Part shown: piece by piece, positions 15,419-31,121 of the stretch
How positions within the stretch are numbered: position 1 is the first letter of the stretch
How the letters are laid out: every line of letters starts with the position of its first letter
NCBI RefSeq assembly: GCF_044457565.1
Contig: NZ_JBITGZ010000009.1
Coordinates: 62,001 to 126,000 of the forward strand
Reading direction: 5' to 3'
Source of the DNA: Kitasatospora sp044457565
GTDB lineage: Bacteria; Actinomycetota; Actinomycetes; Streptomycetales; Streptomycetaceae
DNA length: 64,000 nucleotides
Notes under the pieces: generated by a model
What the model saw: the letters and a program-made list of their open reading frames with translations, nothing else
Told to the model about the DNA's origin: nothing
The model's database searches: none
Position numbers and translations under genes: made by a program

Positions 15419-16060
15419 ATGTCTGAGACCGGCCAGGACCGGTCCGGTCGGCTGCTCGGAGACCTGGCCGGAATGATTCGGCTCGCGCACACGGCGCTGG
15501 GCGAAGCCACTGCCGCCTTGCTCGACACGGCCGACACGGCCGCCGAGAACGCGACGGCCGCTGAGAAGGCGCTGTACGAGCTCCGCGAGGAGATCGAGGA
15601 CGACGCTTCGGCCCTGTTGCTGGACGGTTCGCCGACGGCTGACCTGCGCACGATCGTCGTCGGCGTCCACGTCGGCACCGATGTGGAATGCCTGGCGGCT
15701 CTCGCCCGACAGCTGGTCGCGCTCGCCTGGGCGCGGCAGTCGGGGCAACCCATGCCGGCACGGCTGCGGCTCCCCTTGCGAGGCATGGGCAACCTCGCCC
15801 TGACCATGGTCGCCATGGCGGGTGACGTGCTGGAGTCCACAGAATCCGAGACCGTCGCCGACCTTCTCGGAGGCATGCACGAGATCGCCCAGCGCCAGCG
15901 GCTGCTGTATGACCAGATGCTCTCCGAAGCCGACCAGGCCGAGCCCGGTGACGTCGCCGACGCGACGCTGCTGAGCTGTTGCTACGAGCGATGCGCGAGC
16001 CACGCCGTGTCCATGGCCCGCCACGCGGCCTTCTTCGCCGACTCCAAGCTGGCTGGCTGA
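15419..16060 (+). CDS. PhoU-domain protein
   Basis: 213 residues from the ATG at 15419 (AGGAG RBS). It is all-helical, with two three-helix repeats. The second contains LRLPLRGMGNLALTMVAMAG and ERCASHAVSMARHAAFF, matching PhoU repeats (the E-x-x-x-D/H pattern binds metal). PhoU normally modulates phosphate transport and PhoR signalling. No pst or phoR genes are near, so in this stress island it may act on another partner. It converges on the transhydrogenase gene. Confidence 0.8.
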   Translation: MSETGQDRSGRLLGDLAGMIRLAHTALGEATAALLDTADTAAENATAAEKALYELREEIEDDASALLLDGSPTADLRTIVVGVHVGTDVECLAALARQLVALAWARQSGQPMPARLRLPLRGMGNLALTMVAMAGDVLESTESETVADLLGGMHEIAQRQRLLYDQMLSEADQAEPGDVADATLLSCCYERCASHAVSMARHAAFFADSKLAG

Positions 16061-16153
16061 ACGACAGTCGGGTCCGTCGCCTGACGGTCCCAGGCGTCGG
16101 CCGAACGGTCAGGATGGTCGCCCGACCGGGCCGGAGAGCATGGTCCGGTCCGT

Positions 16154-17320
16154 TCAGGGCAGACCGGCCACGGCGATCGCGTCGAGGATCAGCTGCCAGG
16201 TGGGAGCGTGGAGGACGCTGCCGTGGTGGGTCACCACGATCGCGGCCTGCAGGGGATCAGTCGGATCAATCGTCAGGGATCCACCGTGCGTCAGGCGTTC
16301 GAGCAGCGCGGCGACGTTGTGCGCGTAGGCGGTCGACGCGGTCGTCGGGACCTGTGCCGCAAGGTTGCCCGCGCCGATCACCGTGACCTGGTCACCGACC
16401 AGGGTCGTGGTGTCCGGCTCGGCGGCCTCGACGTTCCCGCCCGGTGGTCCGGCCGTCACGTCGACGACGACCGAGCCGGGGCGCATGTCCCGGATCGCCC
16501 GGGTGGTGATCAGGGTCGGCGCGGGCCCGCTGGGGGGCTCGACGGCCGCGATGACGATGTCGAAGAGGGGCAGCACCGCGGCCAGGCCCCGGCGCAACGC
16601 GTCCTGCTCGGTGTCGAGCGCCCGGACGAATTCCGCGTCGTCGGCGGCCGGCCGGAGATCAGGGAGGTCGAGGAAGGTGCCACCCAGAGCGGTGATCTCC
16701 TCCCGTGGACGGCGACGTAGGTCGTGGGCATGGACGACCGCGCCGAGGCCGCGGGCTGTGTCGATCGCTTGCAGCCCGGCGGCTCCGGCACCCACGACCA
16801 GCACCCGTACGGGTGCGAAGACCGCCGCGGCCGATCCCCACGGCGACAGGCAGCGGCTCAGGAGACCGGCCGCGAGGAGGACTGCCCGGTAACCGGCGAT
16901 CCTGGCCTGGGACACGCCGGCGTCCACCGGGTACGCGCCGCTGAGCGTGTGCGGGACCAGGTCGAGGCTGATCACGGTGACCCCCTCGTCCGCCCAGCGG
17001 CGGATCAGGAAGGGGATCCGAGTCGGCCGCAGGAGCGCCACCAGCGTCTGCCCGTTCCGGAACGGGTCGGGGAACTCGACGTTGGGGGCCTGGACCCCGA
17101 CGAGGACATCCGCACTGCGGAACAACTCGCCGCGCGGGACGATGTCGGCGCCGGCCCTGGTGTAGTCGTCGTCGGCGAACCAGGCCGCCGCGCCGGCTCC
17201 GCTCTCCACCATGACGTCCAGGCCGAGGGCTCTGACGGTGCTGACGAGGTCGGGAACGAGCGCGACCCGCCGCTCACCCGGCGCCGTTTCCCGGTAGACG
17301 CCGACCGTGATGGCCACCAT
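16154..17320 (-). CDS. pntAA: NAD(P) transhydrogenase alpha subunit, part 1 (PntAA-like)
   Basis: 388 residues from the ATG at 17320; the GTG at 17323 is an alternative and GGAGGTGA precedes both. The N-terminal part reads YRETAPGERRVALVPDLV, then AYPVDAGVSQARIAGYRAVL, and the Rossmann loop is VLVVGAGAAGLQAIDTARGL. This fits the NAD-binding domain I of proton-pumping transhydrogenase more than alanine dehydrogenase. The membrane subunits (PntAB, PntB) are not adjacent, so its activity here is uncertain. It is divergent from the oxoprolinase gene. Confidence 0.8.
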   Translation of the reverse strand: MVAITVGVYRETAPGERRVALVPDLVSTVRALGLDVMVESGAGAAAWFADDDYTRAGADIVPRGELFRSADVLVGVQAPNVEFPDPFRNGQTLVALLRPTRIPFLIRRWADEGVTVISLDLVPHTLSGAYPVDAGVSQARIAGYRAVLLAAGLLSRCLSPWGSAAAVFAPVRVLVVGAGAAGLQAIDTARGLGAVVHAHDLRRRPREEITALGGTFLDLPDLRPAADDAEFVRALDTEQDALRRGLAAVLPLFDIVIAAVEPPSGPAPTLITTRAIRDMRPGSVVVDVTAGPPGGNVEAAEPDTTTLVGDQVTVIGAGNLAAQVPTTASTAYAHNVAALLERLTHGGSLTIDPTDPLQAAIVVTHHGSVLHAPTWQLILDAIAVAGLP

Positions 17321-17456
17321 CACCCGTCACCTCCGTCCGGAGGAAGCCGACACGTTCCAGTATGTCGCGTTTGCGGTGCTCGATCGCCCGGTCGGATACT
17401 CGACCACGACACGCTGCGGAAACGGCCATCGCGCCGGGCGGCGGAGGGAGCCGGGC

Positions 17457-21074
<3,618 letters not shown>

Positions 21075-21193
21075 AGGCACCCGGCTCACTTCCCGCTCGT
21101 TCGAGACCGGCAGGCCCCAGCATCCTGGGACCGTGCGCCGGCCGCCGAAGTCTGTGCCGCCGAAGCCCGCCCCGCAACCGCCGGGGACGGCGG

Positions 21194-21646
21194 TCAGCTG
21201 GGCGGGCGGACGATCACCACGGGGCACGACGCGTGCATCGCGCAGCGCGTGCTCACCGAGCCGAGCAGGGCGCGGGCGAAGGTCCCGTGGCCGCGGCTGC
21301 CGACAACCAGGAGGTCAGCACCGTCGGCCGCTGCCAGCAGGACGTCGGCCGGGTTGCCGCGAACCAGCTGTTCGTGGACCTCGACCGGCCGGGCGTCCCC
21401 GAGCACCTCGTTGATCTCCTGGTCGAACCGTCGGCGCGCCGTCTCCGCCTCCAGTGTGGGGTCGACCACGGTCGGGCCCGCGAAAAGCGGGGTGGCTTCC
21501 CACGCGCCCACCACATCCACCGTCGCGCCCAGCAGGGCTGCCTGCTGCACCGCCCAGCGCAGCGCAGCCTGTGACGAGGGCGAGCCGTCGATGCCCACCA
21601 CGACACGAGCGGTCGAACCGTTCCCGGTCACGCGCAACCACCTCAT
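21194..21646 (-). CDS. Universal stress protein (single domain)
   Basis: 150 residues from the ATG at 21646 (GGGAGGTGA RBS). It opens with VVVGIDGSPSSQAALRWA. The nucleotide-binding motif G-2x-G-9x-G is seen in VVGSRGHGTFARALLGS, and the end ASCPVVIVR is typical. Such USPs bind ATP. It is convergent with the oxoprolinase gene and divergent from the USP/ATPase pair, so the 207-bp region with the box at 21760 may serve both directions. Confidence 0.9.
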   Translation of the reverse strand: MRWLRVTGNGSTARVVVGIDGSPSSQAALRWAVQQAALLGATVDVVGAWEATPLFAGPTVVDPTLEAETARRRFDQEINEVLGDARPVEVHEQLVRGNPADVLLAAADGADLLVVGSRGHGTFARALLGSVSTRCAMHASCPVVIVRPPS

Positions 21647-21759
21647 TTCGTTTCCGTCACCTCCCACGCTGCACTCCCCCCGCCCGGTCCGCCAGCGAAG
21701 TCCCACTGAGGCTCATCGCGGCGGGGGTCATCGGACCAGGGCACTCAGCCATCACCTTG

Positions 21760-21773
21760 GGGCCGCTCGGCCC
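21760..21773. promoter_or_regulatory. Perfect GGGCCG-CT-CGGCCC operator
   Basis: A perfect palindrome 81 bp before the tandem USP start and 114 bp before the divergent USP start. Confidence 0.7.
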
Positions 21774-21853
21774 TGCCATCTCGTGTCGTGCGCGCCTACG
21801 GTACCTACAGGGCCCAGGATTCGGGCCGCCCCACGATCACCCGTGGAGGAGCC

Positions 21854-22728
21854 ATGGCATCCGCCAGCAAACGCCGTCCGATCGTCCTCGGCGTGGACGC
21901 CCGGGAACCCGGTCGACTCGCGACATCCTGGGCCGCCGATGAGGCCGACCGCCGCAAACTGCCCCTGGTGATGGTCCATGCCGTTCCGAAGCCGGCACGT
22001 GATCTGCACGGCTTCGAAAGACGCCACCACGAGGAACTCCACCACAACGGCCGCCAGATGCTCGACAAGGCCGCAGCCCTCACAGGCGAGCGGCACCCCG
22101 ACCTGGAGGTGACCAGCACCCTGGTGGAGGGCAACCCTGGCCAGGCGCTGTGCCGGCAGTCGCGGCACGCCGAGCTCGTCGTGCTCGGCTCGCGCCGGCT
22201 CTCCCGCACGGAGGAGCTCCTCAGCACCTACTCGGTGGCCGTCCCGGTCAGTGCCCAGGCCGCCTGCCCGGTGGTCGTGGTGCGCGATCCCGAGCACATC
22301 ACCCAGGACCCGCCCTACCTCGTGGTCGGGGTGGACGGCAGCCCGGCGTCCGCCGCCGCGGTCGACGTCGCCTTCGACCTGGCGGCCCGGCGGGGAGCCG
22401 CGCTGCGCGCCATCTGGGTCTGGCAGTCGCAGCTGATCGCCCGGGTCGACGAGCATGACGCCGTCCAGACGCTGCGGCGGCTGCTGACCGAGACCACCGC
22501 CGGTCATGCCGACCGGTACCCCGACGTGAAGCTGACCCACGAGGTGATCCGCGGCCACCCCGTGGAAGAACTGGCCAAGGCCTCGGCGCACGCCCTCGCC
22601 GTCGTGGTCGGGCGTCGCGGACACGGCGGGTTCACCGGCATGCGGCTCGGCTCCGTACCGCACGGCCTCCTGCACCACGCCCACTGTCCGATCGTCACCG
22701 TGCCCCGGCCGGCCGACGAACCGGGCGC

Positions 22729-22732
<4 letters not shown>
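21854..22732 (+). CDS. Tandem-domain universal stress protein
   Basis: 292 residues with two USP domains. Domain 1 (about 8-147) has VLGVDAREPGRLATSWA but a degenerate nucleotide loop (VLGSRRLSRTEELL). Domain 2 (about 155-285) has LVVGVDGSPASAAAV and VVGRRGHGGFTGMRLGS. So only domain 2 keeps the ATP motif. The stop overlaps the start of the P-type ATPase (ATGA). The pair resembles Rv1996-ctpF (Rv1997) of M. tuberculosis, which is DosR-regulated. Confidence 0.9.
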
Positions 22733-25668
<2,936 letters not shown>

Positions 25669-25694
25669 CGCGGCGAGGACCGGCGGCAGTGCGC

Positions 25695-27074
25695 TCAGGC
25701 GCCGCCGCAGGTCCGGTCGACGGTGAGATCGAGGAAGTGGGTGGAGCAGGAGATGCACGGGTCGTGGTTGCGGATGGCCCGTTCGCACATCGTGGTCAGC
25801 TCGGCGTCCGTGCGCTCCCCCGCCCGCAGCTGTTCCTGCACGGTGCGGCGGAGGTCCTCCTCGATCGCGTCCTGGTTCTGCGCGGTCGGCGGGACCAGCA
25901 CCGCATTCGTGACGGTCCCACGGGCGTCGAGGGTGTAGCAGTGGTAGAGCAGGCCTCGTGGCGCCTCGGTCGCTCCGTGACCGGTGCCGGCGCGCGGCGG
26001 CACCTCGACGTACGGGCGCGGCGGGGGTTCGTAGCCCTCGATGAGGCGCAGGGCCTCGTCGACCGCGTGGAGCACCTCGACCGCCCGGACGATGATGCTG
26101 CGGTAGGGGTTGCGGCAGACGGTGCCCTGCCGGGGGTCACCGAGTCCGGCGTCCTGGGCGGCCTGGAGGGCGATCGGGGAGAGCAGGCGGCCGCTGATGG
26201 CGTACCGGGCGAGCGGGCCGGTGAGGTTGCGGCGGCCGTCCAGCCGGGCGTGCAGGGCGGTGGAGTGCGGGACCTGGCTCTCGACGACGTGGTCGCCGAA
26301 CTCGCGGACGCCGAAGGTGCGGGTGGGCAGGGCGCGCCGGCTCGTGGCGGGCAGTGCGGCGGTGTGCGGGGCCGGCATGACCGTCGGCGTGCCCGATTCG
26401 ATGGCGTAGGTGTCGGGTTCGGCCAGGGCGAGCAGGTCGTGGTCGCACCCTGCGTCGGGGAAGTCGAATCCGGCCACCCAGCGCACGGTCAGCACGGCGT
26501 CCTCGCGCGCCCGGCGCAACTGCTCTGCCAGTGGCCGTAGTTCGGACCTGCTCGGAACGCGGTGGAAGCCGCCGAGGCGGACGTTCACCGGGTGGATCGC
26601 CCGGCCGCCGAGCAGCTCGATGATCGCGTTGCCGGCCTGCTTGAGCCGCAGTCCACGCTCGACGTCGGCGCGCCTGGCCCGGGCCAGCTCGATGACGTTG
26701 TCGCAGCCGTGGAAGTCGGGTGCGTGGAGGAGATGGACGTGCAGGGTGTGGCTCTCGATCCACTCACCGCAGTAGATCAGGCGGCGCAGCGCGGCCAGTT
26801 GGCCGTCCACGACGACACCGCAGGCGTCCTCGATCGCGCGACAGGCACTCAGCTGGTAGGCGACCGGGCAGATCCCGCAGATCCGCGAGGTGATGTCGGG
26901 CGGTTCGGTGTACGAGCGTCCGCGCAGGAACGCCTCGAAGAAGCGCGGGGGTTCGTAGATGGCCAGTCGGGCCTCGGCGACCTCGTCGCCCTGCACCCGC
27001 AGGTACAGCGAACCTTCGCCCTCGACGCGGGAGAGCGATCCGACGTGCAGCACCCTGGAGCCGCGATGGGTCAC
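25695..27074 (-). CDS. NiFe hydrogenase large (alpha) subunit, group 3b type
   Basis: 459 residues from the GTG at 27074, overlapping the small-subunit stop (GTGA). The NiFe ligands are in RICGICP (Cys 66 and 69) and DPCISCSTH (Cys 440 and 443). The 13 residues after His 446 are the tail removed by the maturation protease. The protein is the catalytic subunit of a cytoplasmic NAD(P)-linked hydrogenase. M. smegmatis has a comparable hypoxia-induced group 3b enzyme. No hyp accessory genes are visible in this window. Confidence 0.92.
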   Translation of the reverse strand: MTHRGSRVLHVGSLSRVEGEGSLYLRVQGDEVAEARLAIYEPPRFFEAFLRGRSYTEPPDITSRICGICPVAYQLSACRAIEDACGVVVDGQLAALRRLIYCGEWIESHTLHVHLLHAPDFHGCDNVIELARARRADVERGLRLKQAGNAIIELLGGRAIHPVNVRLGGFHRVPSRSELRPLAEQLRRAREDAVLTVRWVAGFDFPDAGCDHDLLALAEPDTYAIESGTPTVMPAPHTAALPATSRRALPTRTFGVREFGDHVVESQVPHSTALHARLDGRRNLTGPLARYAISGRLLSPIALQAAQDAGLGDPRQGTVCRNPYRSIIVRAVEVLHAVDEALRLIEGYEPPPRPYVEVPPRAGTGHGATEAPRGLLYHCYTLDARGTVTNAVLVPPTAQNQDAIEEDLRRTVQEQLRAGERTDAELTTMCERAIRNHDPCISCSTHFLDLTVDRTCGGA

Positions 27075-27859
27075 CGTTCCAGCTCCTTCCCCGAGGCCGC
27101 GTCGAACTCGGGGGCGGCGGTGTTGAAGGTGCGCAGCACCCGCACCACGTCGAGGGTGTCCATCCCGTCCCGGCGCAGCAGCGGGACGAAGGAGGGGAAG
27201 TTGGTGGAGTCGCTCGGGCCGAAGCAGCCGTAGCAGCCGCGCCCGTAGACGGGGCAGATGGCGCCGCAGCCGGCGTGGGTGACCGGGCCGAGGCAGGGGG
27301 TGCCGTGGGCGACCGTCACGCAGACCGTACCGCGCTGCTTGCACTCGAAGCAGACGCTGTGCGCGGGGACGTCCGGCCGGCGTCCGGCCAGGTGGGCGGT
27401 GATGACCTCCAGGAGCTGGCGGCGGTCGATGGGGCAGCCGCGCAGTTCGAAGTCGACGGGCACATGGGCGCTGATCGGGGTGGAGGTGGCGAGCGTGGAG
27501 ATGTAGTCGGGGCGGGCGTAGACGGCGGCCTGGAACTCGGCGACGTCCGCGTAGTTGCGCAGTGCCTGGACGCCACCGGCGGTGGCGCAGGCGCCGATGG
27601 TCACCAGACGGTCCGAGACGGCGCGGATGTGGTGGATCCGGTCGACGTCCTGCGCGGTGGTCACCGAACCCTCGACCAGTGACAGGTCGTACGGGCCCGG
27701 TGCGCTCGCACTGGAGGCCTCCAGGAAGTGCGCGATCTCCACCTGGTCGGCGAGGCGGAGGAGTTCGTCCTCGCAGTCCAGCAGGGTGAGCTGGCAACCG
27801 TCGCAGGAGGCGAACTTCCAGACCGCGAGCCTCGGGCGCCGGCGGGCCTCGGCCTTCAT
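27071..27859 (-). CDS. NiFe hydrogenase small (delta) subunit
   Basis: 262 residues. The proximal cluster motif is KFASCDGCQLTLLDCEDELL, with further Cys in VTIGACATAGG, ELRGCPID and the run of cysteines GCGAICPVYGRGCYGCFGPS near the end. That pattern is typical of the small subunit of group 3b sulfhydrogenase-like enzymes, which pass electrons to the flavin subunit. The gene starts 1 bp after the flavin-subunit stop and overlaps the large-subunit start. Confidence 0.92.
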   Translation of the reverse strand: MKAEARRRPRLAVWKFASCDGCQLTLLDCEDELLRLADQVEIAHFLEASSASAPGPYDLSLVEGSVTTAQDVDRIHHIRAVSDRLVTIGACATAGGVQALRNYADVAEFQAAVYARPDYISTLATSTPISAHVPVDFELRGCPIDRRQLLEVITAHLAGRRPDVPAHSVCFECKQRGTVCVTVAHGTPCLGPVTHAGCGAICPVYGRGCYGCFGPSDSTNFPSFVPLLRRDGMDTLDVVRVLRTFNTAAPEFDAASGKELER

Positions 27860-27860
27860 G

Positions 27861-28694
27861 TCACAACTCCCTTACCGCGAGGAGGGATCGGGCGGTGGTC
27901 CAGGTGACGACGGGGCCGTCGCGACACAGCAGAAGGGGGCCGAGCTGGCAGTGCCCGCAGTGGCCGGTGCCGCAGTGCATGGTGCGCTCCAGCGAGACCT
28001 TGATCCGGTCCGGGCCGACGCCACGGTGGGTGAGCTCGGCTGCGGTGGCTCGGATCATCGGCTCGGGGCCGCAGATGAAGGCCACCGCCGTCTGCGGGTC
28101 GAAGGAGGCCCGGTCGAGCAGCGTCGTGACGACACCGACCTCCCCCTTCCAGAGCGCGTCGGGACGGTCCACGGTGGTCAACACCCGGGCCTGTGCCTCC
28201 CATTCGCGCTTCTCCGGGGCGTAGAGCACGTCCCGGGGCGTGCGGGCGCCGATCAGGACGTTCAGCTGTCCGTACTCCTGCGGCGCGGCGAGGGCGGAGC
28301 GGATCAGCGGACGCAGCGGCGCCAGGCCGATGCCGCCGGCCACGACCAGCAGGTCCCGGCCGGTCGCGGCGGGCAGGTCCCAGCCGGTGCCGAACGGGCC
28401 GCGCACCGCGACCGTCCGGCCGGCGCCCAGTCCGTGCAGGGCGGCGGAGATCGCGCCGACGGCCCGGACGGTGTGTGTCACCCGGTCTCCGTCGATCGCG
28501 GTGACCGACAGCGGGATGTCGCCGACGCCGAAGGCGTACACCATCGCGAACTGCCCGGGCGCGAAGGGCGGCAGGGCTGATCGGACGGGCTCCAGGACGA
28601 TGGTGGCCGTGTCGGGTGTCTCGGCCTCCCGTGCGACCACCCGGTACGGCACGGGGAGCACGGCGGGGCCGGCCACCATGGTGGGAGCCGTCAT
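27861..28694 (-). CDS. Hydrogenase FAD/NAD(P)-binding (gamma) subunit
   Basis: 277 residues from the ATG at 28694, overlapping the previous stop (ATGA). Ferredoxin-reductase fold: FAD part APGQFAMVYAFGVGDIPLSV, nucleotide part LLVVAGGIGLAPLRPL and VAFICGPEPMIRATA. A C-terminal [2Fe-2S] site lies in CGTGHCGHCQLGPLLLC. It passes electrons between the hydrogenase core and NAD(P)H, like HydG/SudB-type subunits. Confidence 0.92.
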   Translation of the reverse strand: MTAPTMVAGPAVLPVPYRVVAREAETPDTATIVLEPVRSALPPFAPGQFAMVYAFGVGDIPLSVTAIDGDRVTHTVRAVGAISAALHGLGAGRTVAVRGPFGTGWDLPAATGRDLLVVAGGIGLAPLRPLIRSALAAPQEYGQLNVLIGARTPRDVLYAPEKREWEAQARVLTTVDRPDALWKGEVGVVTTLLDRASFDPQTAVAFICGPEPMIRATAAELTHRGVGPDRIKVSLERTMHCGTGHCGHCQLGPLLLCRDGPVVTWTTARSLLAVREL

Positions 28695-29161
28695 GTCGCC
28701 GGTCCGCCGGGATCGGCGCCGGGCGGTCCGTAGAGGTCCAGCAGGCGCGTGCGGGTGGCTCTCAGCCTGCGTGCGACCACCGTCGCGACGCCGTGGGTCA
28801 CCGCCAGGCCGAACACCGGGTCGTCCTCGCACGCGGCCCGGACGCGCTCGGCGTCGAACTCGGCGGCCAGCACGGTACCACGGGTCCGGGCGCCCAGCTG
28901 CCACCGGTACGGCTCGAACAGCCAGGACCAGCCGAGCAGGTCACCTTCGCCGAGGGTCTCCACGACGGCCGCCCGTCGGCCGGGGACGTGGACGTCCAGC
29001 ACGACGAGCCCGGAACGGATGATCCAGAACCGGTCCGCGAGGCCGCCCTCCTCGAAGATCCGGGTGCCCGCGGGGATCGAGACCTCGCGGGCGGACGCGG
29101 CCAGCCGGTCCCGGTGACCCGGCGGCAGCGCGCCGAGGAAGCCCTGGTGCACGAGCGTCAC
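28691..29161 (-). CDS. Cyclic-nucleotide-binding domain protein inside the hydrogenase operon
   Basis: 156 residues from the GTG at 29161. A single cNMP-binding beta-barrel: EVSIPAGTRIFEEGGLADRF, VVETLGEGDLLGWSWLFEPY, and a long C-terminal helix. No DNA-binding HTH follows, so it is not a CRP regulator. The usual phosphate-binding RxA of cAMP sites is replaced by PYRWQLGART. It overlaps both neighbours by 4 bp and probably senses a ligand or assists complex function. Confidence 0.85.
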   Translation of the reverse strand: MTLVHQGFLGALPPGHRDRLAASAREVSIPAGTRIFEEGGLADRFWIIRSGLVVLDVHVPGRRAAVVETLGEGDLLGWSWLFEPYRWQLGARTRGTVLAAEFDAERVRAACEDDPVFGLAVTHGVATVVARRLRATRTRLLDLYGPPGADPGGPAT

Positions 29162-30318
29162 GACCGGCTCTCCTGCTCGGGCGGCCGGGCCGCGCGCTCC
29201 CGCTCCCGGTCGAGTGCGTGGGCCTCCTCGGTGATGTCGATGCCGACCGGGCACCACACGATGCAGCGCCCGCAGCCGACACACCCCGAGCTGCCGAACT
29301 GGTCGAACCAGGTGCCGAGCTTGTGGGTGGCCCACTGCCGGTAGCGGCTGCGCGGCGACTCGCGGACCGGCCCGGCCGGCAGGTGGGAGAAGTCGAGGTC
29401 GAAGCAGGACTCCCAGCGCCGCCAGCGCTCGGCGTGGTCGCCGGTCAGGTCCGTAACGTCCTCGGTACTGGTGCAGAAGCAGGTCGGACAGACCATGGTG
29501 CAGTTGCCGCAGGTCAGGCAGCGGGCGGCGACGTCGTCCCAGCGTTCGGCCGTGAGGGTCTCGCGCATCAGCATCTGCAGGTCCACCGGCGGCATGCTGC
29601 GGCCCATCCGGTCCGCCGCCTCGGCCACGCGGTCGCCGGCCGCGGTCCGGGTGGCGGCGTCGGCGGGGGTGCGTGGGAGCTCGGCCAGCACCGCCTCGCC
29701 CTCCTCGCTCCCCGCGCGCACCAGGAAGCGGTGGCCCTCGGTGTCCACCACCTCGGTCAGCGCCAAGTCGTAGCCGGGCCCCACTGCCGGCCCGGTACCC
29801 ATCGACACGCAGAAGCAGGTGGCGCCCGGCTCGGTGCACTCCACCGCCACCAGGAAGGCCCGCTCACGGCGCCCTCGGTAGGTGGGATCGGTGTACCGGC
29901 CGCCGGACAGCACCCGGTCCTGGATCGCGATGGCCCGCAGGTCGCAGGGGCGCACCCCGAGGAACGCGTACGACGGGGGCGCGGCGTCGTCCTCGACCAG
30001 CACCAGGTCGCCGTCGGCCGTGCGGTCGGCGCTCCACTCCCGCACCCGCGCCGGGTGCAGGAACGTCTTCCAGGACTGCGGCCCCGCGCTGTGCGCGAAC
30101 GCGGCACCGTCCTCGCGGGCCCGCAGGCGATACGTTCCGGCCTCCAGCTCGACCCCCCAGCCGTAGGGCAGCTCGGCTCCACCGGAGATCTCGGCCAGCA
30201 CGATCGCGCCGTCACGGACGGTCGGGCCGACGACCGTGCGGCCACGGCCGCCGAGGACCGCGATCAGCGCGTCCAGGCCGTCCTTGTCGATCACCGCCGA
30301 ACTGCTGCCGTCCGTCAT
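29158..30318 (-). CDS. Hydrogenase 4Fe-4S dicluster (beta) subunit
   Basis: 386 residues from the ATG at 30318 (GGGAGGTG RBS). An N-terminal part (YAFLGVRPCDLRAIAIQD; CFCVSMGTGP) resembles anaerobic sulfite reductase subunit A / HydB. Two clusters follow: CLTCGNCTMVCPTCFC and CVGCGRCIVWCP. It relays electrons between the flavin and core subunits. It is the first gene of a five-gene operon with overlaps throughout. No copy of the island palindrome was seen in the 172 bp upstream. Confidence 0.9.
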   Translation of the reverse strand: MTDGSSSAVIDKDGLDALIAVLGGRGRTVVGPTVRDGAIVLAEISGGAELPYGWGVELEAGTYRLRAREDGAAFAHSAGPQSWKTFLHPARVREWSADRTADGDLVLVEDDAAPPSYAFLGVRPCDLRAIAIQDRVLSGGRYTDPTYRGRRERAFLVAVECTEPGATCFCVSMGTGPAVGPGYDLALTEVVDTEGHRFLVRAGSEEGEAVLAELPRTPADAATRTAAGDRVAEAADRMGRSMPPVDLQMLMRETLTAERWDDVAARCLTCGNCTMVCPTCFCTSTEDVTDLTGDHAERWRRWESCFDLDFSHLPAGPVRESPRSRYRQWATHKLGTWFDQFGSSGCVGCGRCIVWCPVGIDITEEAHALDRERERAARPPEQESRS

Positions 30319-30490
30319 CACCGCACCTCCCGGACCGATGCCGCTGTGCTGCCCAGTATGTGGAACGAGCCGCCGCCTGGCGCGGGAAGCCGGTGCCGGT
30401 GTGGTCCAGGTGGCTCTGTCCCGACCTCGTGCGGACTTCTGCGAGGCCTGCCCCGGCTGCGGGACGTCGCGGGCGGGAAGGGAAGGACCT

Positions 30491-31006
30491 GTGAACAGCG
30501 CTGCCCGGATCACCGTCATCGGCGTCGGCAACGAGTACCGGCGTGACGACGGTGTCGGCTGGGCCGTCGTCGCCCGGATGGCGGAACGCGCCGAGAAGCA
30601 TCCGCTGCCGGGCAGGCCCTCCCTCGTGGTGTGCGACGGCGACCCCGCCCGGCTGATCTCGCACTGGGACGGGGCGGACCTCGCCGTCGTCGTGGATGCG
30701 GCGCACGCGCACCCCGGGCAGCCCGGCCGGGTGCACCGCCTGGAGCTGGCCGGCGGACGGCTCGCACGGGAGGACAGCGCGACGAGCTCCCACGGGCTCG
30801 GCCTCGGCGATGCCGTGGAACTCGCCCGTGAGCTGGATCGCCTGCCGCGCATCCTGATCGTGTACGCCGTGGAGGGAGCCGACTGCTCCCTCGGGACAGG
30901 CCTGTCCGCACCGGTCCGGGCCGCCGTGGAGAGCCTCGCCGAACAGATCGCGGAGCAGATCGCGCAGCACCACGGGCCGCGCCAGCAGCCGCTGAGCCGC
31001 CGGTGA
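30491..31006 (+). CDS. Hydrogenase maturation protease
   Basis: 171 residues from the GTG at 30491 (GGAAGG RBS). It begins ITVIGVGNEYRRDDGVGW, the start of HycI/HyaD-type endopeptidases with a nickel-sensing Glu (GNEYRRDD), and has LAVVVDAAHAHP (second metal Asp) and TSSHGLGLGDAVELA (His). It cleaves the C-terminal tail of the hydrogenase large subunit after Ni insertion. It is divergent from the hydrogenase operon, so both may share a promoter region (30319-30490). Confidence 0.9.
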   Translation: MNSAARITVIGVGNEYRRDDGVGWAVVARMAERAEKHPLPGRPSLVVCDGDPARLISHWDGADLAVVVDAAHAHPGQPGRVHRLELAGGRLAREDSATSSHGLGLGDAVELARELDRLPRILIVYAVEGADCSLGTGLSAPVRAAVESLAEQIAEQIAQHHGPRQQPLSRR

Positions 31007-31011
31007 ACCGA

Positions 31012-31058
31012 CGGCCGCTCGGTCCCGACCGGCCGTCCCAAGGGGGCCCGAACGGCCC
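31012..31058. promoter_or_regulatory. Two imperfect island boxes before CBS-BON gene
   Basis: CGGCCGCTCGGTCC (31012-31025, two mismatches) and GGCCCGAACGGCCC (31045-31058, one mismatch). The second ends 64 bp before the CBS-BON start. Centres are 33 bp apart, unlike the 21-bp pairs. Confidence 0.5.
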
Positions 31059-31121
31059 TGTCCGGCGCGTCGAGGCAGGTGGACAGTGTGAACAGGAGAA
31101 CCCGGCGGAGGAGTGAGAACC

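Noticed and set aside
16080..16130. GGCCGAACGGTC, an island-box-like sequence
   Set aside because: It lies between two convergent gene ends, with no start codon downstream to control.
30319..30490. Possible operator GTCC-N11-GGAC near 30416-30440 before the hydrogenase operon
   Set aside because: It has only 4-bp arms and does not match the island consensus, so it is not called.
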